A DNA stretch of 64,000 bases, from the NCBI RefSeq assembly GCF_900155425.1, contig NZ_LT700191.1, positions 62,001 to 126,000 on the forward strand, read 5' to 3'. Under the pieces are notes generated by a model. The model had not been told where the DNA came from. It was given only the letters and a program-made list of their open reading frames with translations, and did not search any database. The DNA is from Parabacteroides massiliensis. GTDB lineage: Bacteria; Bacteroidota; Bacteroidia; Bacteroidales; Tannerellaceae. Numbering within the stretch: the first letter of the stretch is position 1; each line of letters starts with the position of its first letter. The translations under genes and the position numbers were made by a program. Below are positions 19,905 through 27,502 of this stretch, one piece after another.

Positions 19905-19987
19905 TGGGCAGTGATGGATTCGAACCACCGAAGTCGAAAGACAGCTGAGTTACAGTCAGCCCCATTTGGCCACTCTGGTAACTGCCC
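19905..19987 (-). tRNA. tRNA-Tyr (anticodon GTA)
   Basis: The 83-nt cloverleaf has a long variable arm as expected for a class II tRNA. Acceptor arms are GGGCAGT/ACTGCCC, and the anticodon loop CTGTAAC (GTA) sits on the stem GCTGA/TCAGC. It lies between tRNA-Thr(TGT) and tRNA-Gly. Confidence 0.95.
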
Positions 19988-20027
19988 CCATTTTTACGAT
20001 TGAAATCATTCATTTTCAATCTTCTTG

Positions 20028-20101
20028 AGCCTCTTGTCGGATTCGAACCAACGACCCCGAGATTACAAATCACGTGCTCTGGCCAACTGAGCTAAAGAGG
20101 C
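20028..20101 (-). tRNA. tRNA-Thr (anticodon TGT)
   Basis: The 74-nt cloverleaf has acceptor arms GCCTCTT/AAGAGGC and anticodon loop TTTGTAA (TGT). The anticodon stem CGTGA/TCTCG holds one U-U mismatch in the middle. It is the first gene of the tRNA-tuf-secE-nusG-rpl-rpoBC operon; its 5' end lies 11 bp after the hairpin at 20113-20150. Confidence 0.94.
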
Positions 20102-20112
20102 GTATCTACTTC

Positions 20113-20150
20113 AAAAAGCAGCCGTTTCGTCACCAAGGCGAAACGGCTGC
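20113..20150 (-). terminator. hpf operon terminator, overlapping the next promoter
   Basis: A 12-bp perfect stem, GCAGCCGTTTCG (20118-20129 on the plus strand) with CGAAACGGCTGC (20139-20150), has a 9-base loop. On the minus strand it is followed by TTTTTGA. It lies 48 bp after the hpf stop. The upstream arm shares its first base with the -7 box of the tRNA operon promoter. Confidence 0.85.
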
Positions 20151-20180
20151 AAATTTAGACATTATTTCTTATATACCAAA
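20150..20180 (-). promoter_or_regulatory. Consensus promoter of the tRNA-tuf-rpoBC operon
   Basis: On the minus strand TTTG (20177-20180), a 19-bp spacer and TAAATTTG (20150-20157) match the Bacteroides consensus exactly. Transcription would start about 20143-20146, inside the first arm of the terminator hairpin, so the new transcript would lack a full stem and escape termination. Confidence 0.75.
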
Positions 20181-20197
20181 TTTATCTACCGTTTTTT

Positions 20198-20497
20198 TTA
20201 TTTGGCTCTGATTTTTTCCTTGAATTTAACTAACTGTTTCTCCAAGGCTTCTACACATTCGTCAATTGACTCTTCAAAAGTATCATTTACCTTCTCGGCA
20301 AAACAATCTCCATTTTTAATAATCAATCGGATAGCCGCTTCTTTATTCTTTGCAGATTCCGGTTTTACGACCTTCAAACTGACTTCTGCCGATATAATGC
20401 CGTCGAAATACTGTTCCAACTTAGACACTTTCTTCTGAATAAACGCTTCTAATTGATCAGTTGCGTCAAAATGGATCGCTTGAATTCTAATGTTCAT
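20198..20497 (-). CDS. hpf: Ribosome hibernation-promoting factor, short HPF/RaiA type
   Basis: This 99-residue protein is an HPF/RaiA-family ribosome-binding protein, with MNIRIQAIHFDATDQLEAFI at the start and the LKVVKPESAKNKEAAIRL beta-strand region. It binds the decoding centre and stores inactive ribosomes in slow growth. Its ATG overlaps the TGA of the recombinase gene by 4 bp, which suggests coupled translation. It is the last gene of the rpsU-xer-hpf operon. Confidence 0.93.
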   Translation of the reverse strand: MNIRIQAIHFDATDQLEAFIQKKVSKLEQYFDGIISAEVSLKVVKPESAKNKEAAIRLIIKNGDCFAEKVNDTFEESIDECVEALEKQLVKFKEKIRAK

Positions 20498-21402
20498 AAT
20501 AAACCTCCTTCTTTTTGCGCTCTTGGATGAGCATGATACACTTTTTTTAATTCCTCAAAGGTTGTATGTGTGTAAATACTGGTGGAAGCCAGACTGCTGT
20601 GTCCGAGTAACTCTTTCACGGCATTCAATTCCGCTCCATTATTCAACATACTTGTTGCAAACGAATGTCTTAATACGTGAGGGCTGCATTTTGCCAATGT
20701 CGGAATATCCGAGAGCTTCTTTTTTACTATTGTATAAAGAATACCCGGGGATAACTGACCACCGTTCTTCCGGACAAAGAACCATCCGCCTCCTGCACCG
20801 ACTTCACGATTCCGGACTTCAGTGTATGCAAGCATCAAGTTTTTCAATCTTTCTGCAAAAGGAATCAACCGCTGCTTGTTACGCTTACCTGTCACCTTGA
20901 CCTGCATGGCTTCGTAATCTATATCGGCATCTTGCAAACCGATCAATTCCGAGCACCTCACTCCGGTGTCATAAAGCAATTCAAGTATCAGGCGATCCCT
21001 CACCCCTTCAAAATCCTCATCAAACCCATCTCCATCCAACAATTCCTCCATATCCTTTTCTTTCACAAAAACCGGTAATGGCTTCTTTGTTTTCGGACCG
21101 GCCACAAACCGTAACGGGTTTACAGAAACGAATCCCTGCTTCATAAGGAATTTAAAAAAAGATTTCAAAGAACTCAACTTCCGGTTGACAGATACGGACG
21201 AAATCTTGTTATCCAACAATGACATAATCCAATTCCGTACAATATCCGCATCAACTTCCTCCGGCACAAATATGCCTTCTTTCTTCTCTTTTACAAAATC
21301 TTCGAATTGGCGCAAATCTCTGGAATAAGCGCTAATCGTATGCTCGGAATAATTCCGCTCATACCGAAGATAATCTAAAAATGAATCAATCTGCACATTC
21401 AC
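20494..21402 (-). CDS. Tyrosine recombinase, XerC/XerD type
   Basis: This 302-residue protein has an N-terminal SAM-like core-binding domain (residues 1-90) and a C-terminal catalytic domain with the full active site: Arg149, Lys173, His242, Arg245, His268 and the Tyr277 nucleophile. Its size and its place between rpsU and hpf suggest a housekeeping XerC/D that resolves chromosome dimers rather than a mobile-element integrase; which of the two it is cannot be told. The start codon appears to be GTG, with a short hairpin (GTTGCAT/ATGCAAC, 21403-21424) just before it. Confidence 0.92.
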   Translation of the reverse strand: MNVQIDSFLDYLRYERNYSEHTISAYSRDLRQFEDFVKEKKEGIFVPEEVDADIVRNWIMSLLDNKISSVSVNRKLSSLKSFFKFLMKQGFVSVNPLRFVAGPKTKKPLPVFVKEKDMEELLDGDGFDEDFEGVRDRLILELLYDTGVRCSELIGLQDADIDYEAMQVKVTGKRNKQRLIPFAERLKNLMLAYTEVRNREVGAGGGWFFVRKNGGQLSPGILYTIVKKKLSDIPTLAKCSPHVLRHSFATSMLNNGAELNAVKELLGHSSLASTSIYTHTTFEELKKVYHAHPRAQKEGGLL

Positions 21403-21478
21403 GTTGCATCAACTTTTATGCAACGAAAATAGGAATAAGAATCCAATAAAACAAACTTGGCAGACAGATTTTGTATTT

Positions 21479-21670
21479 TTATTCTTCTACCTGCTGCAAT
21501 TGCTGAACGTAAACAGCACGCATGATTTGTTTTCTCTTTGCTACAGAGGGTTTTTCGAAAGCCTGACGGTTTCTCAATTCCTTTACAACACCTGTTTTTT
21601 CAAACTTTCTTTTGAATTTCTTCAGCGCTTTTTCAATGTTTTCGCCTTCTTTTAATGGAACTACGATCAT
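21479..21670 (-). CDS. rpsU: 30S ribosomal protein S21
   Basis: This 63-residue protein matches S21: MIVVPLKEGENIEKALKKFK at the start, then a basic helical body with FEKPSVAKRKQIMRAVYV. In Bacteroidetes S21 helps hold the 3' end of 16S rRNA away from mRNA, which fits the lack of Shine-Dalgarno sites here. It has a consensus promoter 49 bp upstream and leads the xer-hpf genes. Confidence 0.96.
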   Translation of the reverse strand: MIVVPLKEGENIEKALKKFKRKFEKTGVVKELRNRQAFEKPSVAKRKQIMRAVYVQQLQQVEE

Positions 21671-21718
21671 AATTTAATTTATTATATTGTTTAATTACTA
21701 TATCCACAAATTGGGCAG

Positions 21719-21749
21719 CAAAATTACTGATTTGTTTGATATTGGCAAA
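21719..21749 (-). promoter_or_regulatory. Consensus promoter of rpsU
   Basis: On the minus strand TTTG (21746-21749), a 19-bp spacer and TAATTTTG (21719-21726) give an exact match to the Bacteroides promoter. It falls in the 97-bp gap between mtnA and rpsU. Confidence 0.75.
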
Positions 21750-21767
21750 ACTTTCCGTAAATATTTT

Positions 21768-22820
21768 TCAGAAATCCTCCATATGGAAAGGTGGATAGGC
21801 AATCCCCTTTTCGGTTACAATTGCTGTTATCAAGTCATGAGGTGTCACATCAAAAGCCGGATTATAGACTTTCACTCCTTCGGGAGCCATCCGCGAAGCA
21901 TACCACATCTCCGTCACTTCTTCAGGATTCCGTTCTTCGATCACAATCGAATCTCCATCCGGGCAATTCAGGTCGATGGTTGAAGTCGGCCCCAATACAT
22001 AAAAAGGAATACCGTAATGACGGGCCAGGATCGCCACTCCCGAAGTCCCTATCTTATTTGCCGTATCTCCATTTGCCGCTACCCGGTCGCAACCGACCAC
22101 AACAGCCTGCACCCAGCCTTTCCGCATGACGACCGATGCCATATTATCACAGATCAACGTCACATCCACGCCTGCCTTCTGCAATTCGTAGGCCGTCAGG
22201 CGTGCGCCCTGCAACAGCGGACGCGTTTCATCGGCAAACACCTTAAAGCCATATCCGCGCTCTTCCCCTAAATAAACCGGGGCCAAAGCCGTCCCATATT
22301 CCGAAACCGCCAGATGGCCGGCATTACAATGTGTCAGGATCCCCATACCCGGACGCAGCAAGGACAGGCAGTTTTCCCCTATCTTACGGCAGGCAGCCGC
22401 ATCTTCTGCCCGGATCGCTTCCGACTCGGCACGCAGCAGCTGCACTATTTCCGGAACAGGTCTCATCGAATGGGCAACCACGGCTCTTTCCATCCGGTTC
22501 AAAGCAGCGACCAAGTTAACCGCTGTCGGGCGGGAAGAGGCCAGATAATTCTTAATTCGAATGAACTCACGGTAAAAAGTATCGTAAGTACCTGCCGTAA
22601 TCTGCCGGCTGCAAACATAAATACCATAAGCGGCAGCTATCCCGATAGCCGGCGCCCCTCGTACTTTCAATTTATATATAGCCTCCCAGACCTCTTCTGC
22701 TGAAGAAAGGGAAACATAGACTTCGGATCCCGGCAAACGGGTCTGATCCAGGATAACCACGGCACGCCCATCCTGACTCAAACGAACTGTCTTTAAATCT
22801 GTTATATTTATACTATTCAT
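21768..22820 (-). CDS. mtnA: S-methyl-5-thioribose-1-phosphate isomerase
   Basis: This 350-residue protein belongs to the aIF2B/MtnA family. It isomerises methylthioribose-1-phosphate to methylthioribulose-1-phosphate in methionine salvage. Seen are the early [15 protein letters not shown] motif near residue 50, the catalytic-loop [11 protein letters not shown], the CDNMA segment and [17 protein letters not shown] near residue 240. No other methionine-salvage gene is adjacent. It lies 75 bp after an SGNH hydrolase gene on the same strand. Confidence 0.93.
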   Translation of the reverse strand: MNSINITDLKTVRLSQDGRAVVILDQTRLPGSEVYVSLSSAEEVWEAIYKLKVRGAPAIGIAAAYGIYVCSRQITAGTYDTFYREFIRIKNYLASSRPTAVNLVAALNRMERAVVAHSMRPVPEIVQLLRAESEAIRAEDAAACRKIGENCLSLLRPGMGILTHCNAGHLAVSEYGTALAPVYLGEERGYGFKVFADETRPLLQGARLTAYELQKAGVDVTLICDNMASVVMRKGWVQAVVVGCDRVAANGDTANKIGTSGVAILARHYGIPFYVLGPTSTIDLNCPDGDSIVIEERNPEEVTEMWYASRMAPEGVKVYNPAFDVTPHDLITAIVTEKGIAYPPFHMEDF

Positions 22821-22895
22821 CGTTATTATTTAATCAACATACAACTCCAATGCCATTCCCTTTCGTAATGCACTGAAAGGATATATCGGGAAACA

Positions 22896-23732
22896 TCATT
22901 CGAAATCGGCCGGATAAGCCAGCAGTTGATACATCAAAGCCTTTGCCATCCGGTAATGCCCGTCTGCATTCGGATGAAGACGATCCGTATCTTCCTTATG
23001 GAAATAACGGGTATGGGAGTCGATGACAGGATAGAGTCCGCTGATGCTATTGAGGTCTATGACTGGAACGGCCCAAACATTGGCTGCTTCTTTGATCACT
23101 TCCACATATTCATCCACATACAAACCGATCCGGTTGGGATAAGATTCGTCCGGTTGGATATTGTTATCTCCGAATTTGGCATATCCGCGATGTATCGGGG
23201 TCAGCAGTATGATTTGTTTCGTCGGATAATTCGTTTTCAGATAAGAGAGGACACGGTTGATACGCCCCCGGAACGTCCGGTCATCCGTCTGCAGCATCCG
23301 CCGCTTCCGTACTTCCTGCTTCGGCCCCGAAACTTCAACGGATTCTTCCTTCTCGACATACCATTCGCCTAAAGGCACTCCGTCATTAAAGTCGTTTGTC
23401 CCGGCAAAGATCAGGATTGCATCAACATCGCCACCTTGTTCAGCCTGCAATTTCCCGGCCTGTTCCAACACGCCATTCCATTGATGGCCGTTAATGCCGT
23501 AAACAACCGGTTCCAGGCCCAACATTTCCGAAAGATACTGCCAATAATTTTTCGTCGTCCCGACATGTGCCTTATCTGTAATCGAATCACCCAGGAAAGC
23601 CACCTTCTTCCCTTTCCACGGGTTGGGGACAGACACTTCCGGCACTTCCGGCAAGAGATAAGCTGAACAAGGATAAACATCGGCCGACAACAATAAAGCC
23701 GACAATAACAAAGCAGAATAACGTATATGCAT
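22896..23732 (-). CDS. Secreted SGNH/GDSL-family hydrolase
   Basis: This 278-residue protein has a signal peptide (residues 1 to about 25). The SGNH blocks are clear: VAFLGDSITDK with the Ser nucleophile, the Gly of NGHQWNG, FAGTNDFND with Asn, and the C-terminal DRLHPNADGH with Asp-His. Such enzymes are usually esterases, often carbohydrate acetylesterases or lipases; the substrate cannot be told. It is transcribed divergently from mnmA. Confidence 0.85.
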   Translation of the reverse strand: MHIRYSALLLSALLLSADVYPCSAYLLPEVPEVSVPNPWKGKKVAFLGDSITDKAHVGTTKNYWQYLSEMLGLEPVVYGINGHQWNGVLEQAGKLQAEQGGDVDAILIFAGTNDFNDGVPLGEWYVEKEESVEVSGPKQEVRKRRMLQTDDRTFRGRINRVLSYLKTNYPTKQIILLTPIHRGYAKFGDNNIQPDESYPNRIGLYVDEYVEVIKEAANVWAVPVIDLNSISGLYPVIDSHTRYFHKEDTDRLHPNADGHYRMAKALMYQLLAYPADFE

Positions 23733-23765
23733 ATTGATTTTATCAATTGAAATTAACTAAACGCA

Positions 23766-23773
23766 CAAAATTA
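23766..23773 (-). promoter_or_regulatory. -7 box TAATTTTG for the SGNH hydrolase gene
   Basis: TAATTTTG on the minus strand matches TAnnTTTG and lies 33 bp before the ATG. A TTGG at 23793-23796 is a weak -33 match at 19 bp spacing. Confidence 0.5.
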
Positions 23774-23829
23774 TAAATATACGCTGAAGCGCCCAAGACA
23801 TCTCCCTGTTTTAATTGAAAAATTTACCG

Positions 23830-23837
23830 TACCTTTG
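23830..23837 (+). promoter_or_regulatory. -7 box TACCTTTG for mnmA
   Basis: TACCTTTG matches TAnnTTTG. The predicted start, near 23843, lies after an upstream in-frame ATG at 23815 and 20 bp before the ATG at 23863. This decides the mnmA start in favour of 23863. Confidence 0.55.
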
Positions 23838-23862
23838 TACAATTCTTATTCACTGTAGAAAT

Positions 23863-24939
23863 ATGGAAATTGCAGCATTAGTTTCGGGAGGAGTAGACAG
23901 CTCCGTAGTCGTCCATCAGTTGAAAGAGGCAGGATACGATCCTACCATTTTCTATATCCGCATCGGCATGGAAGATAAAGATGGATATATAGACTGTCCT
24001 GCCGAAGAAGATATAGAGATCACCTCCTATATAGCCAAGAAATACGGATGTAGGTTTGAAATCGTCTCTTTACACGACGAATATTGGGATCGTGTCGTGA
24101 GTTATACCATCGATTCCGTAAAACGCGGGCTCACCCCCAACCCGGATATGATGTGCAACAAATACATCAAATTCGGTTGTTTCGAGGATAAATGGGGAAA
24201 AGATTTCGACAAAATAGCAACCGGCCATTACGCCACGACAACCGAAATAAACGGTAAGGTATGGCTTTCCACCGCCAAAGACCCGGTAAAAGACCAGACC
24301 GACTTTCTCGGCCAGATCACCCGCTTGCAAATACAGAAGTTGATGTTTCCGATCGGCCACCTGATGAAAAGCGAAGTCCGGGCCATCGCCGAAGAGCAAA
24401 AACTGCCGAGCGCCAAGCGGAAAGACAGCCAGGGTATCTGCTTCTTAGGCAAAATCAACTACAACGATTTCATCGAACGCTACCTGGGTAAACGGACCGG
24501 GAAGATCGTCGAACTGGAAACCGGCAAGGTGCTGGGCAAACACAACGGCTATTGGTTCCACACCATCGGGCAGCGTAAGGGATTGGGACTGAGCGGAGGA
24601 CCGTGGTTCGTTATCAAAAAAGACATCAGACGGAACATCATCTACGTCTCCAACGGCTACGACCCGGAAACACAGTACGGCAAGATCATCAACATGCACG
24701 GCTTCGACTTCATCACCGAAGATCCGTGGGGAGAGTTTGAGGACGAGAAAGAGATCACTTTCAAGATCCGCCACACGCCGGATTTCACCCACGGCCGTAT
24801 CCGCCGCATCGGTGACTTGTACCGCATCGAATCCGACAACAAGATACAGGGAATCGCCCCCGGACAGTACGGAGTGGTCTACGACAAAGACCACCATCTT
24901 TGCCTCGGTAGCGGCATGATTATCGACGAAGAGAAATAG
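23863..24939 (+). CDS. mnmA: tRNA 2-thiouridine(34) synthase MnmA
   Basis: This 358-residue protein transfers sulfur to U34 in the wobble position of Lys, Glu and Gln tRNAs. The ATP-binding PP-loop SGGVDSS is at 8-14. Cys98 (in [13 protein letters not shown]) and Cys193 (in [10 protein letters not shown]) are the catalytic pair. The C-terminal part carries [10 protein letters not shown]. The frame is open 16 codons further upstream, but the promoter box lies inside that stretch and [10 protein letters not shown] is the usual family start. Bacteroidetes often carry more than one mnmA copy. Confidence 0.93.
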   Translation: MEIAALVSGGVDSSVVVHQLKEAGYDPTIFYIRIGMEDKDGYIDCPAEEDIEITSYIAKKYGCRFEIVSLHDEYWDRVVSYTIDSVKRGLTPNPDMMCNKYIKFGCFEDKWGKDFDKIATGHYATTTEINGKVWLSTAKDPVKDQTDFLGQITRLQIQKLMFPIGHLMKSEVRAIAEEQKLPSAKRKDSQGICFLGKINYNDFIERYLGKRTGKIVELETGKVLGKHNGYWFHTIGQRKGLGLSGGPWFVIKKDIRRNIIYVSNGYDPETQYGKIINMHGFDFITEDPWGEFEDEKEITFKIRHTPDFTHGRIRRIGDLYRIESDNKIQGIAPGQYGVVYDKDHHLCLGSGMIIDEEK

Positions 24940-24964
24940 GCAAAATCAAGAATTACATGAAAAT

Positions 24965-25003
24965 AAAAAAGGCTGCTCATCCCGTAGGATTTGCAGCCTT
25001 TTC
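24965..25003. terminator. Bidirectional terminator between mnmA and prs
   Basis: AAAAAAGGCTGC pairs with GCAGCCTTTTCT around a 16-base loop, between the convergent mnmA (stop 24939) and prs (stop 25022). Confidence 0.8.
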
Positions 25004-25021
25004 TTTAATATCATGAATTAA

Positions 25022-25963
25022 TTAAATAGCATACAGAGAACTGATAGATTCACCGCTGCATACACGACGGATTGCTTCGGCAAACATATCGGCCACAGAC
25101 AATACTTTCACCTTTTCGCATTTCTTTGCGTAAGGGATAGAGTCTGTAAAGATCATTTCTGTCAAAGCAGACTGGTCCACACGTGTAGAAGCCGGGTCGG
25201 ACATAACGGCATGGCTGGCGATGGCACGCACGGACCTAGCCCCGTTTTCGAGCATCAGATTGGCAGCCTTTGTTATAGTACCGGCCGTATCCACCATATC
25301 GTCGATCAAAAGTATATCCAAACCTTTCACATCACCGATGATACGCATCTCAGCCACTTCATTGGCACGCAGACGGGATTTGTGGCAGATAACCATCGGC
25401 AAACCCAGATATTTGGAATAACTGCTGGCACGTTTCGTTCCTCCGACGTCAGGTGTGGCGATACACAGATTATCCAGAGGCAAAGATGATTTAATGTAAT
25501 CCAAGAAAATGGAAGAAGCATACAAGTGATCGACCGGAACATTAAAGAATCCCTGAATCTGATCGGCATGCAGGTCCATAGTGATCAAACGGTCGATACC
25601 GGCTGTACTCAGCATGTCTGCGATCAGCTTGGCACCGATAGACACACGCGGTTTGTCTTTTCTATCCTGACGCGCCCAACCGAAATAAGGAATAACTGCG
25701 ATTACAGAGTGTGCTGAAGCACGCTTGGCAGCATCGATCATCAGGAGAAGCTCCATCAGATTATCAGAGTTAGGAAACGTTGATTGTACCAGAAAAACAT
25801 CACGGCCACGGATCGATTCTTCATAAGAAACGGCAAATTCACCGTCGGCAAAGTGTTGAATGTTCATCTGCCCCAGCGGGCAACCAAGACTATTGCAAAT
25901 TTTCTCTGCAAGATACCGGGAGTTTGTTCCCGAAAACACCAAGAAAGGAGTTTGTGCACTCAT
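25022..25963 (-). CDS. prs: Ribose-phosphate pyrophosphokinase
   Basis: This 313-residue enzyme makes PRPP from ribose 5-phosphate and ATP for nucleotide, His and Trp synthesis. Seen are the flexible loop YFGWARQDRKDKPR near residue 95, TMDLHADQIQGFF, and the PRPP-binding DILLIDDMVDTAGT near 215-230. Length is normal. A TACCTTTG -7 box lies 46 bp before the ATG. Confidence 0.97.
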   Translation of the reverse strand: MSAQTPFLVFSGTNSRYLAEKICNSLGCPLGQMNIQHFADGEFAVSYEESIRGRDVFLVQSTFPNSDNLMELLLMIDAAKRASAHSVIAVIPYFGWARQDRKDKPRVSIGAKLIADMLSTAGIDRLITMDLHADQIQGFFNVPVDHLYASSIFLDYIKSSLPLDNLCIATPDVGGTKRASSYSKYLGLPMVICHKSRLRANEVAEMRIIGDVKGLDILLIDDMVDTAGTITKAANLMLENGARSVRAIASHAVMSDPASTRVDQSALTEMIFTDSIPYAKKCEKVKVLSVADMFAEAIRRVCSGESISSLYAI

Positions 25964-26008
25964 TATTCCGAATATTTATCTTAAGTAAATAGATTTGAAT
26001 TGTAGGCG

Positions 26009-26016
26009 CAAAGGTA
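26009..26016 (-). promoter_or_regulatory. -7 box TACCTTTG for prs
   Basis: TACCTTTG on the minus strand matches TAnnTTTG. No good TTTG is seen at the -33 position. Confidence 0.5.
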
Positions 26017-26129
26017 CAAAACAATTATGACTTATGATTTCAATACTTCAGTAAATTTTCACCGAGCTTTTAAAAGTTAAACATAGAGCCGGCTAAAACA
26101 GGCTCAATAAACATATAAGAGATCATTGA

Positions 26130-26194
26130 TTTGTCAAACTCGCGGAATTTATATACTTTAGCAACCGCAACATTCTATCATAGGGGATGTTGCG
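26130..26194 (+). promoter_or_regulatory. fucO promoter and leader hairpin
   Basis: TTTG (26130-26133) and TACTTTAG (26154-26161) are 20 bp apart, with one mismatch in the -7 box. Just downstream, CGCAACAT (26166-26173) pairs with ATGTTGCG (26187-26194) at the start of the predicted leader. It has no T-run, so it may stabilise the mRNA or act as an operator. Confidence 0.4.
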
Positions 26195-26220
26195 ATTAAT
26201 CTTTTAAACAAAATATAACC

Positions 26221-27375
26221 ATGAATCGCATTATTTTAAATGAAACTTCCTATTTCGGTGCAGGATGCCGAAGTGTAATTGCAGTGGAAGCAGCCAGACG
26301 TGGCTTCAAGAAAGCCTTTTTTGTAACGGATAAGGACCTTATTAAATTCGGTGTAGCTGCCGAAATCATAAAAGTGTTTGATGAAAATAAGATACCTTAT
26401 GAACTTTACAGTGATGTGAAGGCCAATCCCACCATTGCCAATGTACAGAACGGTGTGGCTGCCTATAAGGCATCCGGTGCCGATTTCATTGTAGCTTTGG
26501 GAGGTGGTTCTTCCATCGATACAGCCAAAGGTATCGGTATCGTTGTGAACAACCCGGACTTTGCCGACGTGAAGTCTCTGGAAGGAGTGGCAGACACCAA
26601 GCACAAAGCCGTACCTACTTTCGCATTGCCCACTACTGCCGGAACGGCTGCCGAAGTGACTATCAACTATGTGATTATTGACGAAGATGCACGTAAAAAG
26701 ATGGTTTGCGTAGACCCGAATGATATTCCTGCCGTGGCCATCGTAGACCCCGAACTGATGTATTCCATGCCGAAGGGGCTGACTGCCGCTACGGGTATGG
26801 ACGCCTTGACGCATGCCATCGAAAGTTATATTACTCCGGGTGCGTGGGTCATGAGTGATATGTTCGAACTGAAAGCTATCGAGATGATTGCACAGAATCT
26901 GAAGGCGGCTGTGGATAACGGCAAGGATGCCGCTGCCCGCGAAGCCATGTCTCAGGCACAGTATATCGCCGGTATGGGATTCTCTAATGTAGGTTTGGGA
27001 ATCGTGCATTCGATGGCTCATCCGTTGGGCGCTTTCTATGACACACCTCATGGGGTGGCAAATGCTTTGCTGTTGCCTTATGTGATGGAATACAACGCTG
27101 AATCTCCGGCTGCTCCGAAATATATCAATATAGCCAAGGCTATGGGAGTAGATACCACCGGAATGAGCGAGGCTGAAGGTGTGAAAGCAGCGATTGAAGC
27201 GGTAAAAGCTCTTTCTCTCAGCATCGGCATTCCTCAGAAACTACACGAAATCAATGTGAAGGAAGAAGATATTCCGGCATTGGCGGTAGCGGCATTCAAT
27301 GATGTTTGTACGGGTGGCAATCCTCGTCCTACTTCGGTAGCAGATATCGAAGCGCTGTATCACAAAGCATTCTGA
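26221..27375 (+). CDS. fucO: Iron-containing lactaldehyde reductase / propanediol oxidoreductase
   Basis: This 384-residue protein is a group III iron-dependent alcohol dehydrogenase, most like FucO. FucO reduces L-lactaldehyde from fucose or rhamnose breakdown to 1,2-propanediol using NADH. The nucleotide-binding GGGSSID is at 94-100 and the metal ligands fit Asp194, His198, His263 and His277. It is a single gene with its own terminator. No fucose or rhamnose catabolic genes are adjacent, but such sugars would be released by the locus at 37-56 kb. The exact substrate is inferred. Confidence 0.85.
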   Translation: MNRIILNETSYFGAGCRSVIAVEAARRGFKKAFFVTDKDLIKFGVAAEIIKVFDENKIPYELYSDVKANPTIANVQNGVAAYKASGADFIVALGGGSSIDTAKGIGIVVNNPDFADVKSLEGVADTKHKAVPTFALPTTAGTAAEVTINYVIIDEDARKKMVCVDPNDIPAVAIVDPELMYSMPKGLTAATGMDALTHAIESYITPGAWVMSDMFELKAIEMIAQNLKAAVDNGKDAAAREAMSQAQYIAGMGFSNVGLGIVHSMAHPLGAFYDTPHGVANALLLPYVMEYNAESPAAPKYINIAKAMGVDTTGMSEAEGVKAAIEAVKALSLSIGIPQKLHEINVKEEDIPALAVAAFNDVCTGGNPRPTSVADIEALYHKAF

Positions 27376-27400
27376 ATCTGATTCGATTAGAATTTTATAT

Positions 27401-27443
27401 ACATCCGAAGTATGCTTGAAAGAGTGCACTTCGGATGTTTTTT
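27401..27443 (+). terminator. fucO terminator
   Basis: ACATCCGAAGT (27401-27411) pairs with ACTTCGGATGT (27428-27438), followed by a T-run on the plus strand. It begins 25 bp after the fucO stop. Confidence 0.85.
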
Positions 27444-27502
27444 ATTTCTTAACGTGTGTTTTCTGAACAACACTTCGATCAGAGCAGATCATACATCGCA
27501 AA

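Noticed and set aside
20494-21402. Tyrosine recombinase as a sign of an integrated element at the tRNA genes
   Set aside because: It lies in a housekeeping operon with rpsU and hpf. I saw no direct repeat of a tRNA end and no other element genes.
23815-23862. Upstream in-frame start for mnmA
   Set aside because: The consensus -7 box at 23830-23837 lies inside this stretch, so the ATG would not be in the transcript, and family members begin with the short [14 protein letters not shown] start.
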